From assembly GCF_003063665.1 (NCBI RefSeq), contig NZ_NESF01000010.1:1-64000 (forward strand): a stretch of DNA of 64,000 nucleotides. The letters are read 5' to 3'. A program made the position numbers and the translations under genes. Below are positions 1 to 8,042 of this stretch, piece by piece (position 1 is the stretch's first letter; each line of letters begins with the position of its first letter). The DNA is from Limnohabitans sp. Hippo3 (lineage in GTDB: Bacteria; Pseudomonadota; Gammaproteobacteria; Burkholderiales; Burkholderiaceae_C). The notes under the pieces are model-generated. The model had not been told where the DNA came from. It did no database searches and was given only the letters and a program-made list of their open reading frames with translations.

Positions 1-134
1 TGATGCCAGGTGACAACGTGTCGATCACTGTGAAGCTGATCAACCCCATCGCGATGGAAGAAGGTCTGCGTTTCGCTATCCGCGAAGGTGGCCGTACCGT
101 CGGCGCTGGCGTGGTTGCCAAGATCATTGCTTAA
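1..134 (+). CDS. tuf: Elongation factor Tu, C-terminal end (partial)
   Basis: This is the last 44 codons or so of EF-Tu, the GTPase that carries aminoacyl-tRNA to the ribosome. The visible end reads MPGDNVSI and then [20 protein letters not shown], the canonical end of the beta-barrel domain 3, finishing KIIA and TAA. The 5' part lies outside the window. It sits 74 bases before rpsJ on the same strand, the usual str/S10 junction in Burkholderiales. Proteobacteria often carry two tuf copies, so whether this is tufA or tufB cannot be decided here. Confidence 0.96.
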
Positions 135-208
135 TTCTTTTGTGGATCGGTGGCGTGGGGGTTTGCCCTTGCGCTGCGACAAGCAAACACTCACCACAAG
201 GAATTGAC

Positions 209-523
209 ATGTCATCCAAGCAAAAAATCCGCATCCGCCTGAAGGCGTTTGACTACAAATTGATCGACCAGTCCGCTGCCGAGATCGTTGACACCGCCAA
301 GCGCACCGGCGCGATTGTCAAGGGCCCCGTGCCTTTGCCAACACGCATGAAGCGTTTTGACATCCTGCGCTCGCCGCACGTCAACAAGACCAGCCGTGAC
401 CAGTTGGAAATCCGCACCCACCAGCGTTTGATGGACATCGTGGACCCCACAGACAAAACTGTGGACGCCCTGATGAAACTCGACCTGCCTGCTGGTGTGG
501 ACGTCGAAATCAAGCTGCAGTAA
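209..523 (+). CDS. rpsJ: 30S ribosomal protein S10
   Basis: S10 is a protein of the 30S head and also the NusE partner of NusB in antitermination. The 104 codons match the usual 103 residues, and the start [20 protein letters not shown] is typical. The ATG at 209 follows AAGGAA. An in-frame upstream start at 140 would add 23 residues that do not resemble S10 and is rejected. Downstream, 182 bases separate it from rplC, far more than elsewhere in the cluster, and that gap carries its own promoter, so rpsJ may be transcribed partly with tuf. Confidence 0.98.
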   Translation: MSSKQKIRIRLKAFDYKLIDQSAAEIVDTAKRTGAIVKGPVPLPTRMKRFDILRSPHVNKTSRDQLEIRTHQRLMDIVDPTDKTVDALMKLDLPAGVDVEIKLQ

Positions 524-575
524 TGCGGCTTGGGGTGGCCGATAGGCCATCCAAAAACTTGAAACAAGGCCTGAT

Positions 576-604
576 TTGCCAAAAATGGCGAGTCGGGCTA
601 TAAT
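576..604 (+). promoter_or_regulatory. Sigma-70-type promoter before rplC
   Basis: TTGCCA (576-581), a 17-base spacer and a perfect TATAAT (599-604) make a near-consensus promoter between rpsJ and rplC. The predicted transcript start is about 611. That is exactly where an 8-bp hairpin with a TTTT loop begins (611-630, CTCACCTC pairing with GGGGTGAG), so the mRNA would carry a 5'-terminal stem-loop. Promoter strength and start site are inferred from sequence alone. Confidence 0.7.
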
Positions 605-705
605 TTCAGGCTCACCTCTTTTGGGGTGAGATTTATTAACAGTCTTTCACACACCAAACGGGGCTGCCAATTGAAGTGGCCTCGGTGAAAGTTTTGGAGA
701 AAACA

Positions 706-1371
706 ATGAGTCTGAGCAACTCCCTCGGGTTGCTGGGCCGCAAGGTGGGCATGATGCGTCTGTTCACTGATGATGGGGATTCCGTTCCTGTCACAGTGCT
801 GGATGTGTCCAACAACCGTGTATCCCAGGTCAAAACCCAAGAGAACGATGGCTATGTCGCTTTGCAAGTGACATTTGGTGCCCGCAAGGCATCGCGCGTG
901 ACCAAGCCCATCGCTGGTCACCTGGCCAAAGCCGGTGTTGAAGCCGGTGAAATCATTCAAGAATTCCGCGTGACCGCCGACACGGCTGCCCAGTACGCCG
1001 CTGGCGCGACTGTGCCCGTGGCTGCTGTGTTTGCTGTGGGCCAGAAAGTGGACGTGCAAGGCACTTCCATCGGTAAAGGCTTCACCGGCACGATCAAGCG
1101 TCACAACTTCAAATCGCAGCGCGCATCGCACGGTAACAGCCGTTCGCACAATGTGCCTGGTTCGATTTCGATGGCGCAGGATCCTGGCCGTGTGTTCCCT
1201 GGCAAGAAAATGTCGGGTCACCTCGGTGATGTGACTTGCACCACCCAGAACCTGGCCGTCATCCGCGTTGACGAAGCCCGTGGTCTGTTGATGATCAAGG
1301 GTGCCATTCCCGGTTCCAAAGGTGGTTTCGTGACCGTGCGTCCCGCCATCAAAGCTAAAGGAGCGAACTGA
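706..1371 (+). CDS. rplC: 50S ribosomal protein L3
   Basis: L3 binds 23S rRNA near the peptidyl transferase centre and starts 50S assembly. The start [20 protein letters not shown] is typical, and the loop [20 protein letters not shown] is the conserved extension, including the Gln methylated in E. coli. The ATG at 706 follows TTTTGGAGAA. The longer in-frame start at 676 adds ten residues without family support. At 221 residues it is slightly longer than the E. coli protein (209). Its stop overlaps the rplD start by one base, which suggests coupled translation. Confidence 0.98.
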   Translation: MSLSNSLGLLGRKVGMMRLFTDDGDSVPVTVLDVSNNRVSQVKTQENDGYVALQVTFGARKASRVTKPIAGHLAKAGVEAGEIIQEFRVTADTAAQYAAGATVPVAAVFAVGQKVDVQGTSIGKGFTGTIKRHNFKSQRASHGNSRSHNVPGSISMAQDPGRVFPGKKMSGHLGDVTCTTQNLAVIRVDEARGLLMIKGAIPGSKGGFVTVRPAIKAKGAN

Positions 1372-1991
1372 TGCAGCTCGAACTCCTGAACGACCAAGGT
1401 CAAGCCGCTTCCAAAGTGGACGCGCCCGAGACTGTGTTCGGTCGTGAATACAACGAAGCCCTGATTCACCAGATCGTGGTGGCTTATCAGGCCAATGCCC
1501 GTCAAGGCACCCGCGCCCAAAAGGACCGTGAACAAGTTCACCACTCCACCAAAAAGCCTTTCAAACAAAAAGGTACAGGTCGCGCTCGTGCTGGTATGAC
1601 TTCCTCGCCTCTGTGGCGTGGCGGTGGTCGGATTTTCCCGAACATGCCCGACGAAAACTTCACCCAGAAGATCAACAAGAAGATGTACCGTGCCGGTATG
1701 GCTTCGATCTTCTCGCAGCTGGCCCGCGAAGGCCGCCTGGCTGTGGTGGATTCCTTCAAGGTTGAGACACCTAAAACCAAGCAGCTCGCTGCCAAGTTCA
1801 AGGCCATGAGTCTCGACAACGTGCTGGTGATCGCCGACGAAGTCGACGAAAACCTGTACCTGGCATCGCGCAACCTGATCAACATCCTGATTGTTGAGCC
1901 CCGTTACGCCGATCCCGTGTCTTTGGTGAACTTCAAGAAAGTCCTCGTGACCAAAGGTGCCATGGACAAACTCAAGGAGATGTTTGCATGA
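1371..1991 (+). CDS. rplD: 50S ribosomal protein L4
   Basis: L4 lines the nascent-peptide exit tunnel. In E. coli it also represses its own operon through the S10 leader. The long internal loop rich in Lys, Arg and Gly ([19 protein letters not shown]) marks the family. Length 206 residues, usual about 201. It begins on the last base of the rplC stop codon and overlaps rplW by four bases (ATGA). Whether autoregulation exists here is unknown, because no S10-type leader is evident upstream of rpsJ. Confidence 0.98.
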   Translation: MQLELLNDQGQAASKVDAPETVFGREYNEALIHQIVVAYQANARQGTRAQKDREQVHHSTKKPFKQKGTGRARAGMTSSPLWRGGGRIFPNMPDENFTQKINKKMYRAGMASIFSQLAREGRLAVVDSFKVETPKTKQLAAKFKAMSLDNVLVIADEVDENLYLASRNLINILIVEPRYADPVSLVNFKKVLVTKGAMDKLKEMFA

Positions 1992-2302
1992 GCGCCGTGA
2001 AGTTTGACGAAGGTCGTCTGATGTCTGTGCTGGTTGCGCCCATCGTGTCCGAAAAGGCCACCATGGTTGCAGAAAAATCCAACGCTGTGACATTCAAAGT
2101 GCTGCAGGACGCTACCAAGCCTGAAATCAAAGCCGCTGTGGAATTGATGTTCAAGGTCGAGGTCAAAGGCGTCTCTGTGGTGAATACCAAGGGCAAGACC
2201 AAGCGTTTTGGCAAGACCATCGGCCGTCGCGACAACGTTCGCAAGGCTTATGTCACGCTGCAACCAGGTCAAGAGCTGAACCTGTCCGGGGAGGCCGCGT
2301 AA
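1988..2302 (+). CDS. rplW: 50S ribosomal protein L23
   Basis: L23 sits at the tunnel exit and docks trigger factor and the signal recognition particle. The segment [20 protein letters not shown] and the later [20 protein letters not shown] are typical of L23. At 104 residues it is close to the usual 100. Its ATG lies inside the end of rplD (ATGA overlap), and only two bases separate its stop from rplB, so the three genes are probably translated together. Confidence 0.98.
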   Translation: MSAVKFDEGRLMSVLVAPIVSEKATMVAEKSNAVTFKVLQDATKPEIKAAVELMFKVEVKGVSVVNTKGKTKRFGKTIGRRDNVRKAYVTLQPGQELNLSGEAA

Positions 2303-2304
2303 TC

Positions 2305-3129
2305 ATGGCTGTCATCAAGATCAAACCGACATCCCCAGGCCGTCGTGGCGTGGTGAAAGTCACGCGTGACCACCTGCACAAAGGTGAAGGCTACGCGCCA
2401 TTGCTGGAACCCCAGCACCAGAAGTCTGGCCGTAACAACAACGGTCACATCACCACACGCCACAAAGGCGGTGGTCACAAGCACCACTACCGCGTGGTGG
2501 ACTTCAAGCGCAACAAAGATGCGATCCCGGCCAAGGTCGAGCGCATCGAGTACGACCCCAACCGTACTGCGCACATTGCCTTGCTGTGCTACGCCGATGG
2601 CGAGCGCCGTTACATCATTGCCCCCCGTGGCATTGAAGCCGGTGCGACCCTGATGTCGGGCGCTGAAGCCCCGATCCGCGCTGGCAACACTTTGCCTATC
2701 CGCAACATCCCCGTGGGTTCGACCATCCACTGCATCGAGCTCAAGCCCGGTGCTGGTGCGCAGATCGCCCGCTCGGCTGGTGCTTCGGCCACTTTGCTGG
2801 CTCGCGAAGGCATTTACGCTCAAGTGCGCATGCGCTCCGGTGAAGTTCGCAAGATCCACATCGAGTGCCGTGCAACCATTGGTGAAGTTGCCAACGAAGA
2901 GCACAGCCTGCGCCAATTGGGCAAGGCCGGTGTCAAACGCTGGATGGGTATCCGCCCAACCGTTCGTGGCGTGGCTATGAACCCAGTGGATCACCCGCAC
3001 GGTGGTGGCGAAGGCCGTACCGGCGAAGGCCGTCATGCAGTAGACCCGTGGGGCAACCTCACCAAGGGCTACCGTACCCGTAACAACAAGCGCACACAGG
3101 TCATGATCGTGTCGCGTCGCAAGAAGTAA
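2305..3129 (+). CDS. rplB: 50S ribosomal protein L2
   Basis: L2 is the most conserved 50S protein and is needed for subunit association and peptidyl transfer. The protein begins [20 protein letters not shown]. It holds the diagnostic C-terminal motif [20 protein letters not shown] with the essential histidine, followed by a basic tail ending in SRRKK. Length is 274 residues against 273 in E. coli. It lies in the middle of the S10 cluster with two bases before it and ten after. Confidence 0.98.
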   Translation: MAVIKIKPTSPGRRGVVKVTRDHLHKGEGYAPLLEPQHQKSGRNNNGHITTRHKGGGHKHHYRVVDFKRNKDAIPAKVERIEYDPNRTAHIALLCYADGERRYIIAPRGIEAGATLMSGAEAPIRAGNTLPIRNIPVGSTIHCIELKPGAGAQIARSAGASATLLAREGIYAQVRMRSGEVRKIHIECRATIGEVANEEHSLRQLGKAGVKRWMGIRPTVRGVAMNPVDHPHGGGEGRTGEGRHAVDPWGNLTKGYRTRNNKRTQVMIVSRRKK

Positions 3130-3139
3130 GGGTTAGACA

Positions 3140-3418
3140 ATGACACGCTCTCTCAAAAAGGGTCCATTCGTTGACCACCACTTGTTGGCCAAGGTTGAAA
3201 AAGCCGTTGCCACCAAAGACAAAAAGCCCGTCAAGACATGGTCGCGTCGCTCCATGGTTTTGCCCGATTTCATCGGTCTGACCATCGCCGTTCACAACGG
3301 CAAGCAACACGTTCCTGTGTATGTGACCGACCAGATGGTTGGCCACAAATTGGGCGAATTCGCACTGACCCGCACCTTCAAGGGTCACCCTGCGGACAAA
3401 AAAGTCCAGAAGAAATAA
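3140..3418 (+). CDS. rpsS: 30S ribosomal protein S19
   Basis: S19 binds 16S rRNA in the 30S head with S13, near the A site. The start [20 protein letters not shown] and the motif [16 protein letters not shown] are typical. The 92 residues match the family. A weak purine-rich site (AAGGGTTAGA) precedes the ATG, and the stop is nine bases before rplV. Confidence 0.98.
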   Translation: MTRSLKKGPFVDHHLLAKVEKAVATKDKKPVKTWSRRSMVLPDFIGLTIAVHNGKQHVPVYVTDQMVGHKLGEFALTRTFKGHPADKKVQKK

Positions 3419-3427
3419 GGAAAGACC

Positions 3428-3757
3428 ATGGAAACACGTGCAGTCCTCCGGGGCGTCCGTTTGTCGGTCGATAAAGGCCGCCTGGTCGCCGATTTGATTC
3501 GCGGTAAAAAAGTGGATCAAGCTCTGAACATCCTGACTTTCACGCAGAAAAAAGCTGCAGGCATCGTCAAGAAGGTTCTGGAGTCCGCCATCGCCAACGC
3601 TGAACACAACGACGGCGCCGACATCGACGAGTTGAAGGTGAAAACCATCTACGTCGAACAAGGCACCACGCTCAAGCGTTTCACCGCCCGCGCCAAAGGC
3701 CGTGGTAACCGCATCAGCAAGCCCACATGCCATGTGTATGTGACGGTCGGCAATTAA
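3428..3757 (+). CDS. rplV: 50S ribosomal protein L22
   Basis: L22 lines the exit tunnel; changes in its beta-hairpin give macrolide resistance in several bacteria. The protein has the expected start [20 protein letters not shown] and the C-terminal hairpin region with [20 protein letters not shown]. It has 109 residues (E. coli 110). AAGGAAAGACC precedes the ATG. Confidence 0.98.
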   Translation: METRAVLRGVRLSVDKGRLVADLIRGKKVDQALNILTFTQKKAAGIVKKVLESAIANAEHNDGADIDELKVKTIYVEQGTTLKRFTARAKGRGNRISKPTCHVYVTVGN

Positions 3758-3769
3758 TCAGGAAGAACT

Positions 3770-4648
3770 ATGGGACAGAAAATCCATCCTACCGGTTTCC
3801 GCCTGGCTGTCAGCCGTAACTGGGCAAGCCGCTGGTACGCGAGCAACAAAGACTTCGCCGGCATGCTGGCCGAAGACATCAAGGTGCGTGAGTACCTCAA
3901 GGCCAAGCTGAAGAACGCCGCGGTTTCCCGCGTGCTGATCGAGCGTCCTGCCAAGAGTGCCCGCATCACCATCTTCTCGGCTCGTCCGGGCGTGGTGATC
4001 GGCAAGAAAGGCGAAGACATCGAGTTGCTCAAAAAGGAACTCGCTGCCCGTCTGGGCGTGCCTGTTGCGGTCAACATCGAAGAAGTGCGCAAGCCTGAAA
4101 TCGATGCCCAACTGATCGCAGACAGCATCACCCAACAGCTCGAAAAGCGGATCATGTTCCGCCGTGCCATGAAGCGTGCCATGCAAAACGCCATGCGTCT
4201 GGGTGCCCAAGGCATCAAGATCATGTCGGCTGGCCGTTTGAACGGTATCGAAATTGCGCGTACCGAGTGGTATCGCGAAGGCCGTGTGCCATTGCACACC
4301 CTGCGCGCTGACATCGACTACGCCACGTCCGAAGCCAAGACCACCTACGGCATCATCGGTGTCAAGGTCTGGGTCTACAAGGGCGACACACTGGGCCGCA
4401 ATGACGCGCCTGCACTGGCCGAGCCACGTGCCGAAGAAGAGCGTCGTCCACGTGGTCCACGTCGTGATGCCCGTCCTGGTGAGCGCCCAAGTGGCGACCG
4501 CCGTGGTGGCCCACGTCGTCCCGCAGGCACCAACACAGCACCCACCGACGGCAGCGACAAGCCTGCCGGCGCGGGTGGTGATGCCAAACCCGCCGTTAAG
4601 CGCGTACGCACAGTCGCCGCGCCAGCTGCAGCAGCTGACGGTCAATAA
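3770..4648 (+). CDS. rpsC: 30S ribosomal protein S3 with long basic C-terminal tail
   Basis: S3 is at the mRNA entry channel of the 30S subunit and contributes to helicase activity. Residues 1-210 or so are the normal protein: [18 protein letters not shown], a KH-type RNA-binding motif around [15 protein letters not shown], and the C-terminal domain ending near [10 protein letters not shown]. After that comes a tail of about 75 residues rich in Arg, Pro, Asp, Gly and Ala, making 292 residues against 233 in E. coli. Extended S3 tails are known in Burkholderiales; the role of this one is unknown. The tail is in frame and not a frameshift artefact, since rplP follows 11 bases later. Confidence 0.97.
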   Translation: MGQKIHPTGFRLAVSRNWASRWYASNKDFAGMLAEDIKVREYLKAKLKNAAVSRVLIERPAKSARITIFSARPGVVIGKKGEDIELLKKELAARLGVPVAVNIEEVRKPEIDAQLIADSITQQLEKRIMFRRAMKRAMQNAMRLGAQGIKIMSAGRLNGIEIARTEWYREGRVPLHTLRADIDYATSEAKTTYGIIGVKVWVYKGDTLGRNDAPALAEPRAEEERRPRGPRRDARPGERPSGDRRGGPRRPAGTNTAPTDGSDKPAGAGGDAKPAVKRVRTVAAPAAAADGQ

Positions 4649-4659
4649 GGAGTAACAAC

Positions 4660-5076
4660 ATGCTGCAACCTGCTCGCAGAAAGTTCCGCAAGGAACAGAA
4701 AGGCCGCAACACCGGCATCGCTACCCGTGGCAACACGGTGGCGTTCGGTGACTTCGGCCTGAAGTCCACAGACCGTGGCCGTCTGACGGCCCGCCAGATC
4801 GAAGCCGCACGCCGTGCGATTTCCCGTCATGTCAAGCGTGGCGGCCGTATCTGGATTCGTGTGTTCCCCGACAAGCCGATTTCCACCAAGCCTGCTGAAG
4901 TGCGTATGGGTAACGGTAAAGGTAACCCCGAGTACTATGTGGCCGAAATCCAACCCGGTAAGGTGCTCTACGAAATCGTGGGCGTGCCTGAAGAGTTGGC
5001 CCGTGAAGCCTTCAAATTGGCCGCTGCCAAGTTGCCCCTGCGCACCACGTTTGTGGCGCGCATGATTGGCCAATAA
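4660..5076 (+). CDS. rplP: 50S ribosomal protein L16
   Basis: L16 helps position tRNA in the A site of the 50S subunit. The start [17 protein letters not shown] and the segment [20 protein letters not shown] are typical. It has 138 residues against 136 in E. coli. AAGGAG before the ATG is a strong ribosome site. It is the usual partner between rpsC and rpmC. Confidence 0.98.
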   Translation: MLQPARRKFRKEQKGRNTGIATRGNTVAFGDFGLKSTDRGRLTARQIEAARRAISRHVKRGGRIWIRVFPDKPISTKPAEVRMGNGKGNPEYYVAEIQPGKVLYEIVGVPEELAREAFKLAAAKLPLRTTFVARMIGQ

Positions 5077-5093
5077 TTCAGGAGAAACAAGAA

Positions 5094-5288
5094 ATGAACG
5101 CTGCTGAATTGCGCCAAAAAGACGTTGCTGGTATCAAGGACGAAATCAAAGCGCTGCAAAAAGCTCACTTTGGCCTTCGTATGCAAAAAGCCACGCAACA
5201 ACTCGGCAACACCGGTACGCTGAGCCAGACTCGCCGTGCCATCGCCCGTGCCAAAACCATCCTTGCCCAAAAGCAAGCCGCCAAGTAA
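5094..5288 (+). CDS. rpmC: 50S ribosomal protein L29
   Basis: L29 is a small helical protein beside L23 at the tunnel exit. The 64 residues are of family length. The motif [20 protein letters not shown], followed by a basic second helix ([12 protein letters not shown]), identifies it. AGGAGAAAC precedes the ATG. The stop is nine bases before rpsQ. Confidence 0.97.
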   Translation: MNAAELRQKDVAGIKDEIKALQKAHFGLRMQKATQQLGNTGTLSQTRRAIARAKTILAQKQAAK

Positions 5289-5297
5289 GGAGTGACC

Positions 5298-5567
5298 ATG
5301 ACGGAAGCTAAAACATCCCTCAAGCGCACCTTGATTGGCAAGGTGGTCAGCGACAAGCGCGCCAAGACCGTGACCGTGCTGGTCGAGCGTCGCGTGAAAC
5401 ACGCCCTCTACGGCAAGATCGTGGCCAAGTCGAGCAAGTACCACGCGCACGACGAGACAGGTCAATACCACCTGGGCGACACCATCGAAATCACGGAAAG
5501 CCGTCCGATTTCGAAGACCAAAAACTGGGTGGCGACTCGCCTGGTTCAGAAAGCTGCATCGGTCTGA
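5298..5567 (+). CDS. rpsQ: 30S ribosomal protein S17
   Basis: S17 is a primary 16S rRNA binder with an OB fold. The core reads [20 protein letters not shown] and later SSKYHAHDE, as in the family. I chose the ATG at 5298 because AAGGAG at 5287-5292 is correctly spaced for it; an in-frame GTG at 5292 lies within that site. Length is 89 residues (E. coli 84). It is the last gene of the cluster and is followed by a strong terminator. Confidence 0.97.
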   Translation: MTEAKTSLKRTLIGKVVSDKRAKTVTVLVERRVKHALYGKIVAKSSKYHAHDETGQYHLGDTIEITESRPISKTKNWVATRLVQKAASV

Positions 5568-5601
5568 GCCCAAAAGCCCGACTTCTGCAAACTTTCAAAA
5601 A

Positions 5602-5631
5602 ACGACCCACAATGGTGGGTCGTTTTTTTTT
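5602..5631 (+). terminator. Rho-independent terminator of the S10 cluster
   Basis: ACGACCCAC and GTGGGTCGT form a perfect 9-bp stem with an AATG loop, followed directly by nine T residues. It ends the ribosomal protein cluster 34 bases after the rpsQ stop. Confidence 0.92.
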
Positions 5632-5671
5632 ACCCCGGCAATATCGCCAAATCAAAAATAAGGAGCACAAC

Positions 5672-6178
5672 ATGATCAAAGTCGGAGACACCTTGCCAGC
5701 GGCCACGCTGATGGAATACGTCGAAGTGGAAGGCAACGGTTGCAGCATTGGCCCCAACCCTGTGGATGTGGCCAAAGCCACTGCGGGCAAAACCATCGCC
5801 TTGTTTGCATTGCCAGGCGCTTTCACGCCCACCTGCTCGGCCAAACATGTGCCGGGATATGTGGAAAACCACGATGCCCTGAAGGCCGCTGGCGTAGACG
5901 AAATCTGGTGCGTGAGCGTCAATGACGCATTCGTCATGGGCGCCTGGGCGCGCGATCAGAAAACCGGCACCAAAGTGCGCATGCTGGGTGACGGCAGTGC
6001 GGAGTTCAGCAAGGCCACGGGTCTGACCCTTGACCTGACAGCGCGTGGCATGGGTTTGCGCAGCAACCGCTACTCGATGCTCGTGAAAGACGGCAAAGTC
6101 GTCACTTTGAACGTGGAAGGTCCTGGCAAATTTGAAGTCAGTGACGCGGCTACCTTGCTGGCCCAAGCCAAAGCTTGA
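5672..6178 (+). CDS. Peroxiredoxin (Prx5-like AhpC/TSA family)
   Basis: A thiol peroxidase that reduces hydrogen peroxide and organic peroxides in the cytoplasm. The peroxidatic cysteine is Cys55 in PGAFTPTCSAKHVPGYV, the P-x-x-x-T/S-x-x-C signature. The spacing and length (168 residues) fit the Prx5/hybrid subfamily. The ATG at 5672 follows AAGGAG; upstream in-frame codons lie in the terminator and are rejected. It stands alone, bracketed by the S10 terminator and its own terminator. Only 40 bases lie before the start, so its promoter must be very close or overlap the upstream terminator. The physiological reductant is not evident. Confidence 0.9.
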   Translation: MIKVGDTLPAATLMEYVEVEGNGCSIGPNPVDVAKATAGKTIALFALPGAFTPTCSAKHVPGYVENHDALKAAGVDEIWCVSVNDAFVMGAWARDQKTGTKVRMLGDGSAEFSKATGLTLDLTARGMGLRSNRYSMLVKDGKVVTLNVEGPGKFEVSDAATLLAQAKA

Positions 6179-6194
6179 ACCACCGCAGCATGAC

Positions 6195-6221
6195 AAAAAA
6201 GGGACCGCAGGTCCCTTTTTT
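6195..6221. terminator. Bidirectional rho-independent terminator
   Basis: A 12-bp stem (AAAAAAGGGACC with GGTCCCTTTTTT, loop GCA) has A residues on one side and T residues on the other. It can therefore end transcription of the peroxiredoxin gene from the left and the acetyltransferase gene from the right. Confidence 0.9.
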
Positions 6222-6238
6222 GTGGCGAGCCGCTGGGC

Positions 6239-6724
6239 TCAGTAGATGTCGACCTTGAGGTAGTGCGCGCCAGCGTATGGGTTGTGATAGTAGGGCGGAA
6301 TTTCGACAAAGCCCAGGTCTTCGTACAACGCCCGCGCCGACTCCATGTCATCGAGGGTGTCGAGCAAGACGCAGCTGTAACCCGATTTGCGCGCCGCATC
6401 GAGGATACCCTCCGTCAATTGCCGACCGAGTCCCAAACCCCTGAAGGGCGGGCGGACATACAGGCGCTTCATTTCTGCCGCATTGCTGTAGTCGGAGCTA
6501 TCCAGCGGACGCAAGGCGCAACACCCGGCCAAAGCACCGTCAACCCAGGCCAATAAGAGCGCACCGCGAGGCTCGGCATAGTAGCCGGGCAAAGCCTTCA
6601 GCTCGTCCTCAAAGCCCTGGAAACACAGGTCCACTTTCAGGCTCGCTGCATATTCCTGAAAGATGACACGGGTCGCTTCCCAGTCAGCGACGCTGGCCGG
6701 TTGCAACAATTGAATGGTCGACAT
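6239..6724 (-). CDS. GNAT family N-acetyltransferase
   Basis: A 161-residue member of the GCN5-related acetyltransferase family, which moves an acetyl group from acetyl-CoA to an amine. The acetyl-CoA pyrophosphate-binding motif A is clear (VRPPFRGLGLGRQL), and the C-terminal ALYEDLGFVEIPPYYHNPYA is the usual tyrosine-containing end. The protein starts MSTIQLLQPA at 6724; a TTG two codons earlier is unlikely. The gene stands alone and converges on the peroxiredoxin gene. The substrate cannot be told from sequence. Confidence 0.88.
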   Translation of the reverse strand: MSTIQLLQPASVADWEATRVIFQEYAASLKVDLCFQGFEDELKALPGYYAEPRGALLLAWVDGALAGCCALRPLDSSDYSNAAEMKRLYVRPPFRGLGLGRQLTEGILDAARKSGYSCVLLDTLDDMESARALYEDLGFVEIPPYYHNPYAGAHYLKVDIY

Positions 6725-6785
6725 GAACAAGGCAGACCAGAAAAAAAGAAGACAACAGTGTAGCCGCAGCGCAAAAAGGGCGAAG

Positions 6786-7454
6786 TCAAGCGCCTAAAGA
6801 GACCAGCCCGAAAACCGCCAAGACCGATATGGCCAACAGCAGCAAGGCCATGGCTCGGGACGGACCGTTGTCGCGAGTGGCGGTTGTCTCATGAGGCAAG
6901 GCTTTGTCGCCATGCCACATCGCCGAGACCAATGCTTGCCGCTTGCGCCATGTGTACCAAGCCAGGGCCAGTAAATGCAGAACCACAAGAAAGATCAAAA
7001 TGGTTTTGCCCCAGCCTTTGTGCCAACTCGTGGCCCAACTGACCCAGGATGCAGACACCAGCGAGGACAAGGGCCCCATGTTGGCAATTTCATCATCACT
7101 GATGAGACCGGTGCTCACCTGCAGGGCCAGCACCAGGAGCAAAGCCAACACCGACCACGAACCCAAAGGGTTGTGGCCTGCAAAGTAGCGGCTCTGATGA
7201 CGACCTTTGACATAAGCCCAAACACCTGCAGGTTGCAGGGGAAATTGTGTCCAGCGCGACCAATGCCCTCCCAAGAAGCCCCAGAGGATTCGGAACAACA
7301 AAAGACCGAGCACGGCATAACCCAACCGAAAATGCCAAATCATGGCCTGACCACCCACATTGCCCGTGATGACCAAGCCCAACACACAGGCGGTGAGGCC
7401 CCAGTGAAAAAGACGGGTGGGCAAATCCCAAATGCGGATGCGGATGCGGACCAT
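6786..7454 (-). CDS. Cytochrome b561 family membrane protein
   Basis: An inner-membrane di-heme cytochrome b of the bacterial b561/hydrogenase-cytochrome type. The start WDLPTRLFHWGLT carries the first heme-ligand histidine, and HFRLGYAVLG and HKGWGKTILIFLVVLHLLAL carry others; about five hydrophobic segments are seen. Such proteins are commonly paired with soluble cytochrome c', and a cytochrome c' gene lies divergently 99 bases away. Two ATG starts are possible (7454 and 7466) and neither has a clear ribosome site; 7454 fits the family better. The first codons are a threefold CGCATC repeat giving RIRIRI. Confidence 0.83.
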   Translation of the reverse strand: MVRIRIRIWDLPTRLFHWGLTACVLGLVITGNVGGQAMIWHFRLGYAVLGLLLFRILWGFLGGHWSRWTQFPLQPAGVWAYVKGRHQSRYFAGHNPLGSWSVLALLLVLALQVSTGLISDDEIANMGPLSSLVSASWVSWATSWHKGWGKTILIFLVVLHLLALAWYTWRKRQALVSAMWHGDKALPHETTATRDNGPSRAMALLLLAISVLAVFGLVSLGA

Positions 7455-7510
7455 AAGGACTTTCATGGATGCTGGTGAAACAAAAACGTGCGAGACTGGC
7501 CATGCATCCA

Positions 7511-7532
7511 GGACAACAGCCTGGAGTTGTCC
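7511..7532. promoter_or_regulatory. Inverted repeat in the b561/cytochrome c' gap
   Basis: GGACAAC and GTTGTCC are perfect 7-base arms eight bases apart, centred 32 bases before the cytochrome c' start. It could be an operator for a dimeric regulator or a leader hairpin. No known consensus is recognised. Confidence 0.4.
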
Positions 7533-7553
7533 ATCACACTTTTGGAGTCGAGC

Positions 7554-8006
7554 ATGAAAACAATGTCCAGTCTGTTCGGTGTCGCCATGGCCGTGGCCGT
7601 GACCTTACCTGTCCACGCGCAGTTTGCCAAGCCGGAGGATGCGGTCAAGTATCGCAAAGCCAGCTTCACAGTGATGGCTGCCCATTTTGGCCGTTTGGGT
7701 GCGATGGCCAACGGACGTACCCCCTATGACGCCAAAATGGCCGCTGAAAATGCGGATGTGGTGCTGACGCTGTCCAAATTGCCATGGGCCGCGTTTGGCG
7801 AAGGCACGGACAAAGGCGATACACGCGCCAAACCGGAAATCTGGAAAGAGGCCGCCAAGTACAAAGACGCAGCAGACAAGATGCAGGCTGAAATCGGCAA
7901 ATTGAATGTGGCAGCCAAGTCAGGCAACATCGATGCCCTCAAAGCGGCTTTCGGCCCTGCAGCCGCATCGTGCAAAGCCTGTCACGACAACTTCCGAAAA
8001 GACTAA
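7554..8006 (+). CDS. Cytochrome c' (periplasmic, class II)
   Basis: A 150-residue periplasmic c-type cytochrome. A Sec signal peptide covers roughly residues 1-23 (hydrophobic core then VHAQ). The body is all-helical, and the heme motif CKACH lies close to the C-terminus, as class II cytochromes require. These proteins bind NO or CO and may take electrons from b561. The ATG at 7554 follows TTTGGAG; an upstream in-frame start at 7488 would bury the signal peptide and is rejected. Confidence 0.9.
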   Translation: MKTMSSLFGVAMAVAVTLPVHAQFAKPEDAVKYRKASFTVMAAHFGRLGAMANGRTPYDAKMAAENADVVLTLSKLPWAAFGEGTDKGDTRAKPEIWKEAAKYKDAADKMQAEIGKLNVAAKSGNIDALKAAFGPAAASCKACHDNFRKD

Positions 8007-8042
8007 ACAAGCGCTCAGCAGCGGGCCCGCGGTCCCGCTTGT
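8007..8042. terminator. Hairpin filling the convergent gap
   Basis: The 36 bases between two convergent stop codons form one structure: ACAAGCG pairs with CGCTTGT at the ends and GCGGG with CCCGC inside. It is probably a shared terminator, though a U-run is missing on both strands. Confidence 0.45.

Noticed and set aside
5612..5671. Longer peroxiredoxin start at 5612
   Set aside because: It lies within the terminator hairpin and has no ribosome site, whereas 5672 follows AAGGAG.
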